Assembly (NCBI GenBank): GCA_021777685.1
Contig: JAJYDH010000386.1
Span: forward strand, 1 to 6,264
Origin: Planctomycetota bacterium
GTDB lineage: Bacteria; Planctomycetota; Planctomycetia; Isosphaerales; Isosphaeraceae
DNA length: 6,264 nucleotides
Direction of reading: 5' to 3'
Position 1 is the first letter of the stretch; each line of letters begins with the position of its first letter. Position numbers and translations under genes: made by a program. Shown one piece after another: positions 1-6,264 of the stretch. Under the pieces are notes generated by a model. The model saw only the letters and a program-made list of their open reading frames with translations. It had not been told where the DNA came from and ran no database searches.

Positions 1-22
1 GCCGATCCCGACGCGGGTCGGC
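1..22 (-). terminator. Hairpin after the PIN toxin gene, possible terminator
   Basis: Positions 1-22 form an imperfect inverted repeat: nine base pairs with one bulged A on the minus strand and a 3-nt loop. It starts about 20 nt past the stop codon of the PIN gene, where a transcription terminator would be expected. Any U-tract would lie beyond the window edge, so intrinsic termination cannot be judged. It could equally be a chance GC-rich hairpin. Confidence 0.28.
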
Positions 23-41
23 TTCCCCTCATCGGTCGGCA

Positions 42-500
42 TCAGGAGATCGCTTCCCATCGTCGAGCGTCAATCCCCGGGAACGTCGCCAGATGTCCGA
101 CGTTGGACGTGGCGATGGTCACGACATCTCCCCTGGCCCCGATCGTGGCCGCGACCCCGGCAAGGATGGCATCGCCGTCGAGGGCATGGGGATCGGCGGT
201 CGGTCGCCCGGCGGATCGGACAAGGGCCCAGAATTCGTCCGCCTTTTGCCAGGCATCGGGGGTCACAGGGGCCCGTCCGAATACCTTCAAGAGGTCGCCC
301 AGTCGCGTGAGTTTGACGGTCGCCCCCGCACGGATCATCTCCCGACGGGCCTCATAGACCGTCACATCCGGGAGGACGACGGACGTTTTGATCGCGATCA
401 TCCGGTAGATCCACGCCCGACAATCGGCAACCTCCTGAATCATCGGCGACGAACACAATAACCCGATGATCCCCGTGTCGAGCGGAACATATCGCTTCAC
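42..500 (-). CDS. PIN-domain VapC-like ribonuclease toxin
   Basis: A 152-residue protein with the layout of a PIN-domain nuclease, the family of VapC toxins that cleave RNA with Mg2+ or Mn2+ held by acidic residues. The first acidic residue is D8 in the N-terminal strand (VPLDTGIIG). The second is probably E50 (VTVYEARRE), followed by D108/D110 (LDGDAILAG) and a late T/S-N element at 131-133 (TSNVGHL). All expected acidic positions are present, so it looks catalytically intact, and 152 aa fits the family. The start is GTG at 498-500, because the protein begins directly at the first PIN strand; an AAGGAG-like site lies about 11 nt upstream inside the preceding gene. It overlaps that gene by 4 bp (GTGA), which suggests translational coupling and the usual antitoxin-first arrangement. 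Substrate RNA is unknown. Chromosomal VapC toxins usually act on tRNA or rRNA, but nothing here shows which. Confidence 0.8.
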   Translation of the reverse strand: MKRYVPLDTGIIGLLCSSPMIQEVADCRAWIYRMIAIKTSVVLPDVTVYEARREMIRAGATVKLTRLGDLLKVFGRAPVTPDAWQKADEFWALVRSAGRPTADPHALDGDAILAGVAATIGARGDVVTIATSNVGHLATFPGIDARRWEAIS

Positions 501-802
501 CGGTCGTACAGCTCCTTGAAAAGAGGCCGCTCGGGTCGTTCCGCGTCGATCGCTCGCCAGAATGCCTCATCCGAGCCGGGAGGATCGTCGGGGATCGCGG
601 CCATCGCTTCGAGTGCGAGCTTCAGCGACTCGAGCGTCGCACGCATCTCCTCCTCAGTCGGGGGGATGATATGGCCATGCTCGTCGAACCGGAGCCGGGG
701 TCCCATCGGGATATTCGGAGACTCCTGGCTCGGATTCGTTCGGGGGGTCTCCCCGGCCCGGTCTTCGGCCGGGGCTTCGGAATCCTTCGGGATCGGCGTC
801 AT
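497..802 (-). CDS. Small charged protein, probable antitoxin partner of the PIN toxin
   Basis: A 101-residue acidic protein that I do not recognise as a named family. Residues 1-32 are rich in Pro, Glu, Ser and Thr and probably disordered. Residues 35-48 (GPRLRFDEHGHIIP) may form a short strand pair, 49-70 are likely a helix (EEEMRATLESLKLALEAMAA), and the C-terminal tail at 78-101 carries aromatic and charged residues (FWRAIDAERPERPLFKEL) that could wrap the toxin. No clear ribbon-helix-helix, AbrB or HTH DNA-binding motif is visible, so autoregulation is not evident. The antitoxin role is inferred from its size and its 4-bp overlap upstream of the PIN gene. The ATG at 800-802 has a strong GGAGG site at 811-815 with 8 nt spacing, which favours it over Met33. 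It starts 44 nt after fabI ends, so it may also receive fabI read-through. Confidence 0.65.
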   Translation of the reverse strand: MTPIPKDSEAPAEDRAGETPRTNPSQESPNIPMGPRLRFDEHGHIIPPTEEEMRATLESLKLALEAMAAIPDDPPGSDEAFWRAIDAERPERPLFKELYDR

Positions 803-824
803 GATCGGTCCCTCCGTTGCATCT

Positions 825-839
825 TCGAGGATGCCTCGA
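825..839 (-). terminator. Small hairpin between fabI and the antitoxin gene
   Basis: A perfect 6-bp inverted repeat (TCGAGG and CCTCGA around a 3-nt loop) lies just past the fabI stop codon. No run of T follows on the minus strand, so it is a weak candidate for termination or mRNA 3'-end protection. It occupies most of the 44-nt fabI-antitoxin gap, just upstream of the antitoxin ribosome binding site. Confidence 0.2.
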
Positions 840-846
840 CTCGCGG

Positions 847-1656
847 TCAGACCTTCCCTTCCTTCGCCGCCTCGACGGCCCGGCCGGGAGAGCCCATCGC
901 ATTATAGCCGCAGTCGACGTGCATGATCTCGCCGGTGATCCCGCTGGCGAGGTCCGAGAGCAGGAACATCCCGGCGGAGCCGACCTCCTCGCGGGTGATA
1001 TTCCGGCCGAGGGGCGAGACGGCCTCGTAGAGCCCGGCGAGCTTGTCGGAGTCGCCCACGGCGGAGGCGGCCAGGGTCTTCACCGGCCCGGCCGAGAGGC
1101 CATTGACGCGGATGTTCTTCGGCCCGAGGTCGTAGGCCAGGTACTTCACCGCCGCGTCGAGCGCCGCCTTGCAGACGCCCATCAGGTTGTAGCCCGAGAC
1201 GACCTTCTCGCCGCCGTAATACGTCAGGGTCTCGATCGCGCCGCCGTTGGGCATGACCTCGGCGGCGTGGCGCGAGACGCTCGCCAGCGAGTAGACGCTG
1301 ATGTCCATCGCCGTCTTGAAGCCCTCGCGGCTGGACTGGGCGAACGGCTTCTTGAGATCCTCGATCGGCGCGTAGGCGATCGAGTGGAGGACGAAGTCGA
1401 GCGACCCGTAGACCTCGCCGGCCTGCTGGAAGACCCGGGCGATGTCCTCGTCCTTCTGGACGTCGCACGGGGTGATGAGCTTCGCGCCGATCGGGTCGGC
1501 GAGCTTGCGGACTCGACGTTCCATCTTGTCGCCCGGCAGGTGGGTGAAGCCCACTTCGGCGCCCTCGTCCAGCAACTTGCGGGTGATCGCCCAGGCGATG
1601 CTGAAGTCGTTGGCGACCCCGAAGACCATCCCCTTCTTGCCCGTGAACAAGCCCAT
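847..1656 (-). CDS. fabI: Enoyl-[acyl-carrier-protein] reductase (NADH), FabI
   Basis: A 269-residue cytoplasmic short-chain dehydrogenase-type enzyme that carries out the last reduction of each fatty-acid elongation cycle, converting trans-2-enoyl-ACP to acyl-ACP. The N-terminal FabI dinucleotide-binding pattern is at 13-25 (GVANDFSIAWAIT). The catalytic Tyr156 and Lys163 (GYNLMGVCK) and the preceding Tyr146 stand at the same residue numbers as in E. coli FabI, followed by IRVNGLSAGPVKTLAAS at about 182-198 and GEIMHVDCGYNAMG near the C-terminus. Position 94, where E. coli has Gly93 (a triclosan resistance site), is Ala (HSIAYAP), common in other FabIs. Length is close to the usual 256-265. 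The start at 1654-1656 was chosen because MGLFTGKKGMVFG matches the family N-terminus and GGAAGGA sits 8 nt upstream. The open frame runs 63 codons further upstream, but that part is low-quality and overlaps the neighbouring gene. A promoter candidate lies at 1739-1767. Confidence 0.97.
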   Translation of the reverse strand: MGLFTGKKGMVFGVANDFSIAWAITRKLLDEGAEVGFTHLPGDKMERRVRKLADPIGAKLITPCDVQKDEDIARVFQQAGEVYGSLDFVLHSIAYAPIEDLKKPFAQSSREGFKTAMDISVYSLASVSRHAAEVMPNGGAIETLTYYGGEKVVSGYNLMGVCKAALDAAVKYLAYDLGPKNIRVNGLSAGPVKTLAASAVGDSDKLAGLYEAVSPLGRNITREEVGSAGMFLLSDLASGITGEIMHVDCGYNAMGSPGRAVEAAKEGKV

Positions 1657-1738
1657 CGATGCGATCCTTCCCGGCCTCTCCGAGGCTCGATCCAACGTGT
1701 TTCGCGGCCCGAGGTTCGTTCCCCTCGCGATTCGCCCG

Positions 1739-1767
1739 AGGATAGCGTCGAGGGGCGCCCGGCTCAA
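1739..1767 (-). promoter_or_regulatory. Candidate sigma-70-type promoter of fabI
   Basis: On the minus strand TTGAGC (1767-1762) and TATCCT (1744-1739) are separated by exactly 17 nt, each matching 4 of 6 consensus bases. Transcription would begin near 1732, leaving a leader of about 75 nt before the fabI ATG. It lies in the 118-nt gap after the secreted-protein gene, so fabI could be expressed independently. In GC-rich DNA such matches can occur by chance. Confidence 0.38.
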
Positions 1768-1774
1768 CCTCACT

Positions 1775-2986
1775 CTAGGGCTTCGTCGCGGGGTTTGTCG
1801 CGGCCGGCCGGTCGCGAGGCGCTTCGAGCGGCAGGGCGAACGCATTCAGCTCCTGATCGAGGGCCGACCTGGCCTGTCCCAGCGCCTTCTTCGTCGCCGC
1901 GCCCATGTTCAGGCTCCGGCGCTTCATCTCGGGCGGGATGTCGCCGAACCCGAGCGACTCGATCACGCCGAAGGCCGCCTTGACCTGCGGATCGTCCGCG
2001 AGCCCGTCCCCCGCGTCGGGCGGCAGGTCGTCGGGCCGGACCGTGGACGATCGGACGATGGCCTGAATCCAGCGATCACCGTCAACCCGGACCCAGAGGG
2101 TCGTCTCGACCGCGACGCTCGCCAGGTCGGGGGACAGTTCGAGTCGGGTCACGACGGCGCCGACCCTCCCCTGCCCCGCCAGGTCGCGAAGTCGGGCCGG
2201 GAGCGGGTCGACCTGGGCCTCGCCGAGCAATTCCTTGAGGCCGGCCAACGCGGCATTCAGGCTCGCGGCGGCGGGGGGTGCCTGGCCCGGCGCGGGTTCC
2301 GGGATGACGAGGCCCTGATAGCGGAGGAGCCGGCCCCCCTCGTCGTTGACGATCTCGGTGGCCGCCCGGCGGACCAGCCACCGAGGGGTGTTCTCCGACT
2401 GCGGCGGCAGGAGCGCGTCGACCGAGACGGGCGTGTCGGCGTTCGGGGCAAATCCCCGCCCTTCCAACGCTTGCGCGAGGTCGTCCGTGGTCATCGACTC
2501 GACGTCCGGGAAGTTCGAGAGCCAGCCCAGCCGGAGCATGCGCTTCGACCGACGGGGACGCGCCGAGATCATCTTGACATCGGATCGGCTCAGGGTGACG
2601 GCCATCAAGGCGGATTTCCCGACCGCCGTGGGGTCGGCGAGCCGCGCCAGCTCGGCGTCGATCCAGGGGGTGATCCGATCGCCCGCCGCGACAGGGGGCC
2701 GATCGCGCCGCCAGGCTTCGAGACGCTGCCGTCTGAGCGCGACGGCCTGCCGGACGGCCGGCGCCTCGGCCTTCTCCCAGGCGGCGAGCCGATCCGGCAG
2801 GTTCTTCTCGGCCCAATCGCGCCGGACCAGGATCGTCATCGGCGAGCCATTACGCCGCGGTGTCTCCGCGATCTGGCCGAGGATGACCTTCCCATCCTTG
2901 AGGGTGATGGCATCCGCCGCCGAGTTCGCGGGGGCCGGCGCGAGGCCGATTGTCGCAAACCCGACGATCCAGGCGAATGCGGCCAT
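1775..2986 (-). CDS. Predicted secreted protein of unknown function
   Basis: A 403-residue protein I cannot assign to a family. Residues 1-24 look like a signal peptide: a hydrophobic stretch (FAWIVGFATIGLA) and then Ala-rich candidate cleavage sites around APANSAADA. The usual positive charge before the hydrophobic core is missing. Directly after comes a short strand-like segment (ITLKDGKVILGQIAE, about 27-41) resembling the small beta elements that often open planctomycete exported proteins. Residues 55-100 are basic, Arg/Trp-rich and probably helical; 230-242 is a Pro/Ala linker; 262-310 looks like alternating strands (VGAVVTRLELS, VAVETTLWVRV). The tail from 385 is Pro/Ala/Arg-rich. No catalytic motif, lipobox or further membrane segment is seen. 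ATG at 2984-2986 is the first start after an in-frame TAA upstream and has GAGAGGGGG about 5 nt before it. It is divergent from the selenoprotein gene and same-strand with fabI, 118 nt apart. Confidence 0.75.
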   Translation of the reverse strand: MAAFAWIVGFATIGLAPAPANSAADAITLKDGKVILGQIAETPRRNGSPMTILVRRDWAEKNLPDRLAAWEKAEAPAVRQAVALRRQRLEAWRRDRPPVAAGDRITPWIDAELARLADPTAVGKSALMAVTLSRSDVKMISARPRRSKRMLRLGWLSNFPDVESMTTDDLAQALEGRGFAPNADTPVSVDALLPPQSENTPRWLVRRAATEIVNDEGGRLLRYQGLVIPEPAPGQAPPAAASLNAALAGLKELLGEAQVDPLPARLRDLAGQGRVGAVVTRLELSPDLASVAVETTLWVRVDGDRWIQAIVRSSTVRPDDLPPDAGDGLADDPQVKAAFGVIESLGFGDIPPEMKRRSLNMGAATKKALGQARSALDQELNAFALPLEAPRDRPAATNPATKP

Positions 2987-3121
2987 GACGCCCCCTCTCG
3001 AAGAATCTCGACCCCTGGGAAGGACTCGACCGGCGCATTAAGATCGGTCTGGTGTCCGCACGCCGGAACATCCATCATCTTACGCGTGTCGCGCTTTGTT
3101 GTCTCGGGGAGGATTCGGCCG
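2987..3121. other. Divergent intergenic region between the secreted-protein and selenoprotein genes
   Basis: This 135-nt gap must hold the control signals for two genes transcribed in opposite directions. The ribosome binding sites are clear at both ends: GAGAGGGGG for the minus gene, and GGGGAGGA at 3106-3113 with 8 nt spacing for the plus gene. I found no convincing -35/-10 pair on either strand; TAAGAT at 3039-3044 (plus) and CTTAAT across the same AT-richer patch (minus) are weak candidates only. Confidence 0.4.
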
Positions 3122-3715
3122 ATGGCGCGAATTCGATGGGTCGAGGAGCGGGAGGCGACCGGAGAGATCGCCGACGTTTACGCCGCCTGGCTGGCCGCGA
3201 ACCCCGGCCGCGAGCAGATCCCGGGCATCCTCAAATGCCTGAGCCTCCGCCCCGAGCTTTTCCGGGGGATGGACGAGGTCTCGGGGCAGGTCCACTTCCG
3301 CGAAGGACATCTGACGCGACGGGTCAAGGAGATGATCGCGACCTACGTCTCGGCCCTGAACCGGTGCCACTACTGAATCGGCAGTCACGCCTTCTTCCTG
3401 CGGTCGCAGGACCCCAACCCCGAGCTGCACACCTGCCTGGCCCGCGCCGACCTCGACGCGGCGCCCATGGCCGAGGCCGAGCGCGCCCTGCTCGACTTCG
3501 TCGGCCTGGTGACCCGCCACGCCTACAGGACGACGGACGAGGACGTCGAGAAGCTCAGGACGCTCGGCTGGACCGACCCGCAGATTGCCGAATGCGTCTA
3601 CATCACCGCCCTGTTCGCGTTCTTCAACCGGGTGGCCGACGCCTTCGGGCTGGATGACCCGAATTACTTCGAGAACCCGCCCCCTCGCGGCGGCGATCCG
3701 GCCGAGCCGTCATGA
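3122..3715 (+). CDS. AhpD-like (carboxymuconolactone decarboxylase family) selenoprotein, peroxidase-related, in-frame TGA read as Sec85
   Basis: Read through the TGA at 3374-3376, this is a 197-residue protein of the AhpD/peroxidase-related group, all-helical enzymes that reduce hydroperoxides through a CxxC pair. The frame is intact on both sides: residues 1-84 hold the N-terminal helices (EATGEIADVYAAW, IPGILKCLSLRPELF) and 86-197 the rest (ERALLDFVGLVTRHAYRT, CVYITALFAFFNRVADAFGL). The catalytic set is complete with AhpD spacing: Glu70, Cys82 twelve residues on, position 85 (TGA) in place of the second Cys, and His89 four residues later, matching Glu118, Cys130, Cys133 and His137 of M. 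tuberculosis AhpD. TGA thus replaces the peroxidatic cysteine, as expected for selenocysteine, and a SECIS-like hairpin follows at 3396-3411. The ATG has GGGGAGGA 8 nt upstream. The physiological substrate is unknown; it lacks an adjacent ahpC. The alternative is a pseudogene or sequencing error changing one TGC or TGT codon. Confidence 0.85.
3374..3376 (+). other. In-frame TGA codon, predicted selenocysteine (Sec85)
   Basis: The codons run TGC CAC TAC TGA ATC GGC AGT CAC, that is C-H-Y-TGA-I-G-S-H. In the AhpD family this motif is normally C-x-x-C-x-x-x-H, so the TGA stands precisely at the second cysteine. Replacement of a redox-active Cys by TGA, continued family-like coding beyond it and a downstream hairpin are the three classical signs of bacterial Sec insertion. 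Confidence 0.82.
3396..3411 (+). promoter_or_regulatory. Candidate bacterial SECIS element
   Basis: UCCUGC (3396-3401) pairs perfectly with GCAGGA (3406-3411) around the tetraloop GGUC (3402-3405). The stem begins 20 nt past the TGA, and the loop begins 25 nt after the codon. E. coli fdhF shows the same GGUC loop 18 nt after its UGA, where the loop G and U contact SelB. The placement within the coding sequence just after the TGA fits bacterial SECIS rules. No obvious counterpart of the fdhF bulged U is fixed by the pairing, although the unpaired U at 3395 could take that place. Part of the stem may simply reflect coding for Leu-Arg-Ser-Gln. Confidence 0.65.
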
Positions 3716-3728
3716 CCCGACGGATCGC

Positions 3729-3757
3729 TCGATCGGACGGGGTCCGGATGCTAGGAT
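3729..3757 (+). promoter_or_regulatory. Weak extended -10 promoter candidate before the Uma2 gene
   Basis: TGCTAGGAT (3749-3757) resembles an extended -10 (TGn plus TAGGAT, 4 of 6), with a poor -35 (TCGATC, 3729-3734) 17 nt upstream. If real, transcription would start near 3764, which would exclude the ATG at 3761 and support the start at 3821. The same AGGA could instead be a ribosome binding site for the ATG at 3761. Confidence 0.2.
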
Positions 3758-3820
3758 GAAATGGGATCGAGCGAGGTCCACCATCCTCCCTCGCGTCCGA
3801 AGGCCGATGGGGTAAGAACG

Positions 3821-4486
3821 ATGGCCACCAAGACAGTCCGTCCGAAGGCCGATCCGACCAACATCCTCCGTGGCGTCGACTGGGACAGCTATGTCCGGAT
3901 GCGGAATCACCCGGGCAACGGGCATCTCCGGATGTCCTACCTCGACGGGACCCTGATCCTCGTGTCACCTCAATTTATCCACGACCGTTACGGCTGGCGT
4001 ATCGCTTTGATGATCGCCGAGATCTGTGAGGCGCTTGGCATCCCCTCGCAATGCACGGTCTCGACGACACTCCAGCGCAAGGGGCCAGGCCCTCGGAGAG
4101 GAAGCGCGAAGGAACCCGATTTCGGCTTCTACTTCCGAGACAACGAGCCCAGGATGCGTAAGAAAGATTCTATCGTCCTGGAGGTCGACCCGCCGCCCGA
4201 CCTGGCCATCGAGGTCGACAACAAGGCCGACTCTTCGAAGGCCCTGGCACTCTACGCTCGGATCGGCGTGCCCGAGGTCTGGCGATATAAGGCCAGGACG
4301 AAGACCGTGTGGTTCGGCCACCTGGTCGGCGACGGGTATGAGAGCATCGGTCATAGCCTGAACCTACCGAGGTTGACTCCCTCCCTGGTCCTCCTGGCCC
4401 TGGATCGGATCGACGAGATCGGAGAGTCGGCCGCCAAGCCCTGGCTCCGCGACTGGGCGCGGGGCCTGCCCGATCCGGCCGCTTGA
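3821..4486 (+). CDS. Uma2 (DUF820) family protein, putative PD-(D/E)XK endonuclease
   Basis: A 221-residue protein of the Uma2 family, a restriction-endonuclease-like fold found in many copies in planctomycetes and cyanobacteria, with no settled biological role. The core is recognisable: LRMSYLDGTLILVSP at about 36-50 (the usual E/D-G-x-L strand), EPDFGFYF with candidate metal ligand Asp100, LAIEVDNKADSSK with Glu131 and Lys140, then the typical ALYARIGVPEVWRYKARTKTVWF. The active-site residues therefore seem present. The frame also has an ATG at 3761 (20 residues longer) with AGGA 4 nt upstream. I prefer 3821 because the extra segment has poorer codon use (GTA, AGA and several T-ending codons) and no family similarity; only a weak GGGGTAAG precedes 3821. 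It follows the selenoprotein gene by about 105 nt and is immediately followed by pxpB. Codon use has slightly more A/T than typA, in keeping with an accessory gene. Confidence 0.83.
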   Translation: MATKTVRPKADPTNILRGVDWDSYVRMRNHPGNGHLRMSYLDGTLILVSPQFIHDRYGWRIALMIAEICEALGIPSQCTVSTTLQRKGPGPRRGSAKEPDFGFYFRDNEPRMRKKDSIVLEVDPPPDLAIEVDNKADSSKALALYARIGVPEVWRYKARTKTVWFGHLVGDGYESIGHSLNLPRLTPSLVLLALDRIDEIGESAAKPWLRDWARGLPDPAA

Positions 4487-4500
4487 ATTCGTTTCAAATC

Positions 4501-5163
4501 ATGATCGACCTCCGGCCCCTCGGCGATCGCGCGTTCGTGGCCCGTTTCGCTTTCGAAACCGAGGCCCGGCGCTGGGCCGATGCGGTCCGCTCGCGGGCGA
4601 TCCCCGGCGTGGTCGACGTGGCCGTGGCCTATGCCTCGGCCGCCGTCTTCGCCGATCCGGACTCGGTCGACCTCGGGGTCCTCGAAAAGACGCTCCGCTC
4701 CGTCGAACCGATCGAGGGTGACGGGTCGATCGGGCGACTGATTTGCCTGCCGGTCCTCTACGAAGGCGAGGATCTGGCCGAGGTCGCCGGGCTCGTCAAT
4801 CTGACGGAAGCCGAAGTCATCCAGGGGCATTCGAGCCGGGATTACGAGGTCTTCGCCCTGGGCTTCCTGCCGGGATTTCCCTATGCGGGGTATCTCGACG
4901 AACGTCTGTCCGGGATACCCCGCCTTGTAAGCCCGAGGGTCCGCGTCCCCGCCGGTTCGGTAGCGATCGCCGGCCGGCAGACGGGCATCTATCCGGGGGA
5001 GTCGCCCGGCGGATGGCGGCTCCTGGGCCGGACACCTTCGAGGGTCGTCGACCTCAATCGGGCCTACTTCCCGATCCGGCCGGGGGACCGGCTCCGGTTC
5101 GAGCCGATCGGGCCGGACGAGTTCCGCGCGAGGCTCGGCGAGCCGATCGGCCTTGTCGAATGA
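4501..5163 (+). CDS. pxpB: 5-oxoprolinase subunit B (PxpB/KipI, allophanate hydrolase subunit 1 domain)
   Basis: A 220-residue protein covering the whole PF02682-type domain. PxpB works with PxpC and PxpA in ATP-dependent opening of 5-oxoproline to glutamate in the cytoplasm; the Bacillus homologue KipI also inhibits the sporulation kinase KinA. The N-terminus IDLRPLGDRAFVARF matches the family opening. The signature is strong: YEVFALGFLPGFPYAGYL, PRVRVPAGSVAIAGRQTGIYP, SPGGWRLLGRTPSRV and PGDRLRFEPI towards the C-terminus. Length is normal. ATG at 4501 is chosen because it places the family N-terminus at residue 2. A TTG at 4483, overlapping the Uma2 stop as TTGA, would add six residues and allow translational coupling. 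Neither start has a visible ribosome binding site. The usual pxpC does not follow: the next gene is typA and the preceding one is Uma2, so pxpB stands alone here. An assignment to 5-oxoprolinase rather than urea amidolyase or another use of the domain is by similarity only. Confidence 0.88.
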   Translation: MIDLRPLGDRAFVARFAFETEARRWADAVRSRAIPGVVDVAVAYASAAVFADPDSVDLGVLEKTLRSVEPIEGDGSIGRLICLPVLYEGEDLAEVAGLVNLTEAEVIQGHSSRDYEVFALGFLPGFPYAGYLDERLSGIPRLVSPRVRVPAGSVAIAGRQTGIYPGESPGGWRLLGRTPSRVVDLNRAYFPIRPGDRLRFEPIGPDEFRARLGEPIGLVE

Positions 5164-5181
5164 ATGCAGTCGGCCTATACT
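5153..5181 (+). promoter_or_regulatory. Candidate sigma-70-type promoter of typA
   Basis: TTGTCG (5153-5158) and TATACT (5176-5181, 5 of 6 consensus bases) are separated by exactly 17 nt. The -35 lies within the last codons of pxpB and the -10 just after its stop. Transcription would begin near 5188, giving a typA leader of about 75 nt. This is the best promoter match in the window and suggests typA is transcribed independently of pxpB. Confidence 0.48.
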
Positions 5182-5263
5182 TGATTTCCCGATCGCATCG
5201 AGCCTACCACTCGACTCGTCCTACCCCACTTGGCCCGCCCTTCCCTTTGGCGGACTCGATCCC

Positions 5264-6264
<1,001 letters not shown>

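Noticed and set aside
1657..1845. 63-codon N-terminal extension of fabI
   Set aside because: Arg/Pro-rich and unlike any FabI, overlaps the end of the upstream gene, and the ATG at 1654-1656 has a good ribosome binding site and the family N-terminus.
817..1983. Plus-strand open frame of 388 codons
   Set aside because: Antisense shadow of fabI, which is beyond doubt on the minus strand; no family features.
1442..3376. Plus-strand open frame of 644 codons ending at the TGA
   Set aside because: Most of it is antisense to fabI and the secreted-protein gene with Arg/Gly/Pro-rich shadow composition. Only its last 85 codons (from 3122) are real, as the 5' part of the selenoprotein gene.
3122..3715. 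AhpD-like gene as a simple nonsense pseudogene
   Set aside because: The stop falls exactly on the catalytic Cys, the remainder is undamaged and a SECIS-like hairpin follows. It is kept as the main alternative to Sec.
3467..3715. Separate 82-aa gene starting at an internal ATG
   Set aside because: It is the C-terminal part of the AhpD-like protein (Met116 onwards) in the same frame as the 5' part, with no ribosome binding site at that ATG of its own worth noting.

Overview
The window is GC-rich DNA that looks like a planctomycete chromosome, probably near the Isosphaeraceae. This placement is inferred from overall protein flavour, strongly GC-rich third codon positions, a Uma2-family protein and scattered single-gene transcription; no rRNA or other taxonomic marker is present. 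Almost every base lies in or beside a gene, and no IS element, CRISPR array, tRNA or rRNA was seen.

Left part, minus strand, read from right to left: a secreted protein of unknown function (1775-2986); fabI, the NADH-dependent enoyl-ACP reductase of fatty acid synthesis (847-1656), with its own plausible promoter; and a two-gene toxin-antitoxin-like pair made of a small charged protein (497-802) overlapping a PIN-domain VapC-like ribonuclease (42-500).

Right part, plus strand: an AhpD/carboxymuconolactone-decarboxylase family peroxidase-like gene (3122-3715) interrupted by an in-frame TGA; a Uma2/DUF820 family protein (3821-4486); pxpB, 5-oxoprolinase subunit B, without its usual partner pxpC (4501-5163); and the first 333 codons of typA/bipA, a translational GTPase (5264 to the right edge).

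The most important observation is the TGA at 3374-3376. It falls exactly on the second cysteine of the AhpD CxxC catalytic motif (Cys-His-Tyr-TGA-Ile-Gly-Ser-His). The reading frame continues without break for 112 more residues with clear family similarity. Twenty nucleotides past the TGA a 6-bp hairpin displays a GGUC tetraloop, the loop found in the E. coli fdhF SECIS. The simplest reading is a selenoprotein with Sec at the peroxidatic position, which an ordinary gene caller would split into two pieces or discard as a pseudogene. No Sec machinery (selA, selB, selC, selD) is in the window, so this remains a strong prediction to be tested on the whole genome.

The genes do not form one pathway. 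fabI and typA are housekeeping genes, the PIN pair and Uma2 are accessory, and pxpB points to 5-oxoproline (pyroglutamate) metabolism.
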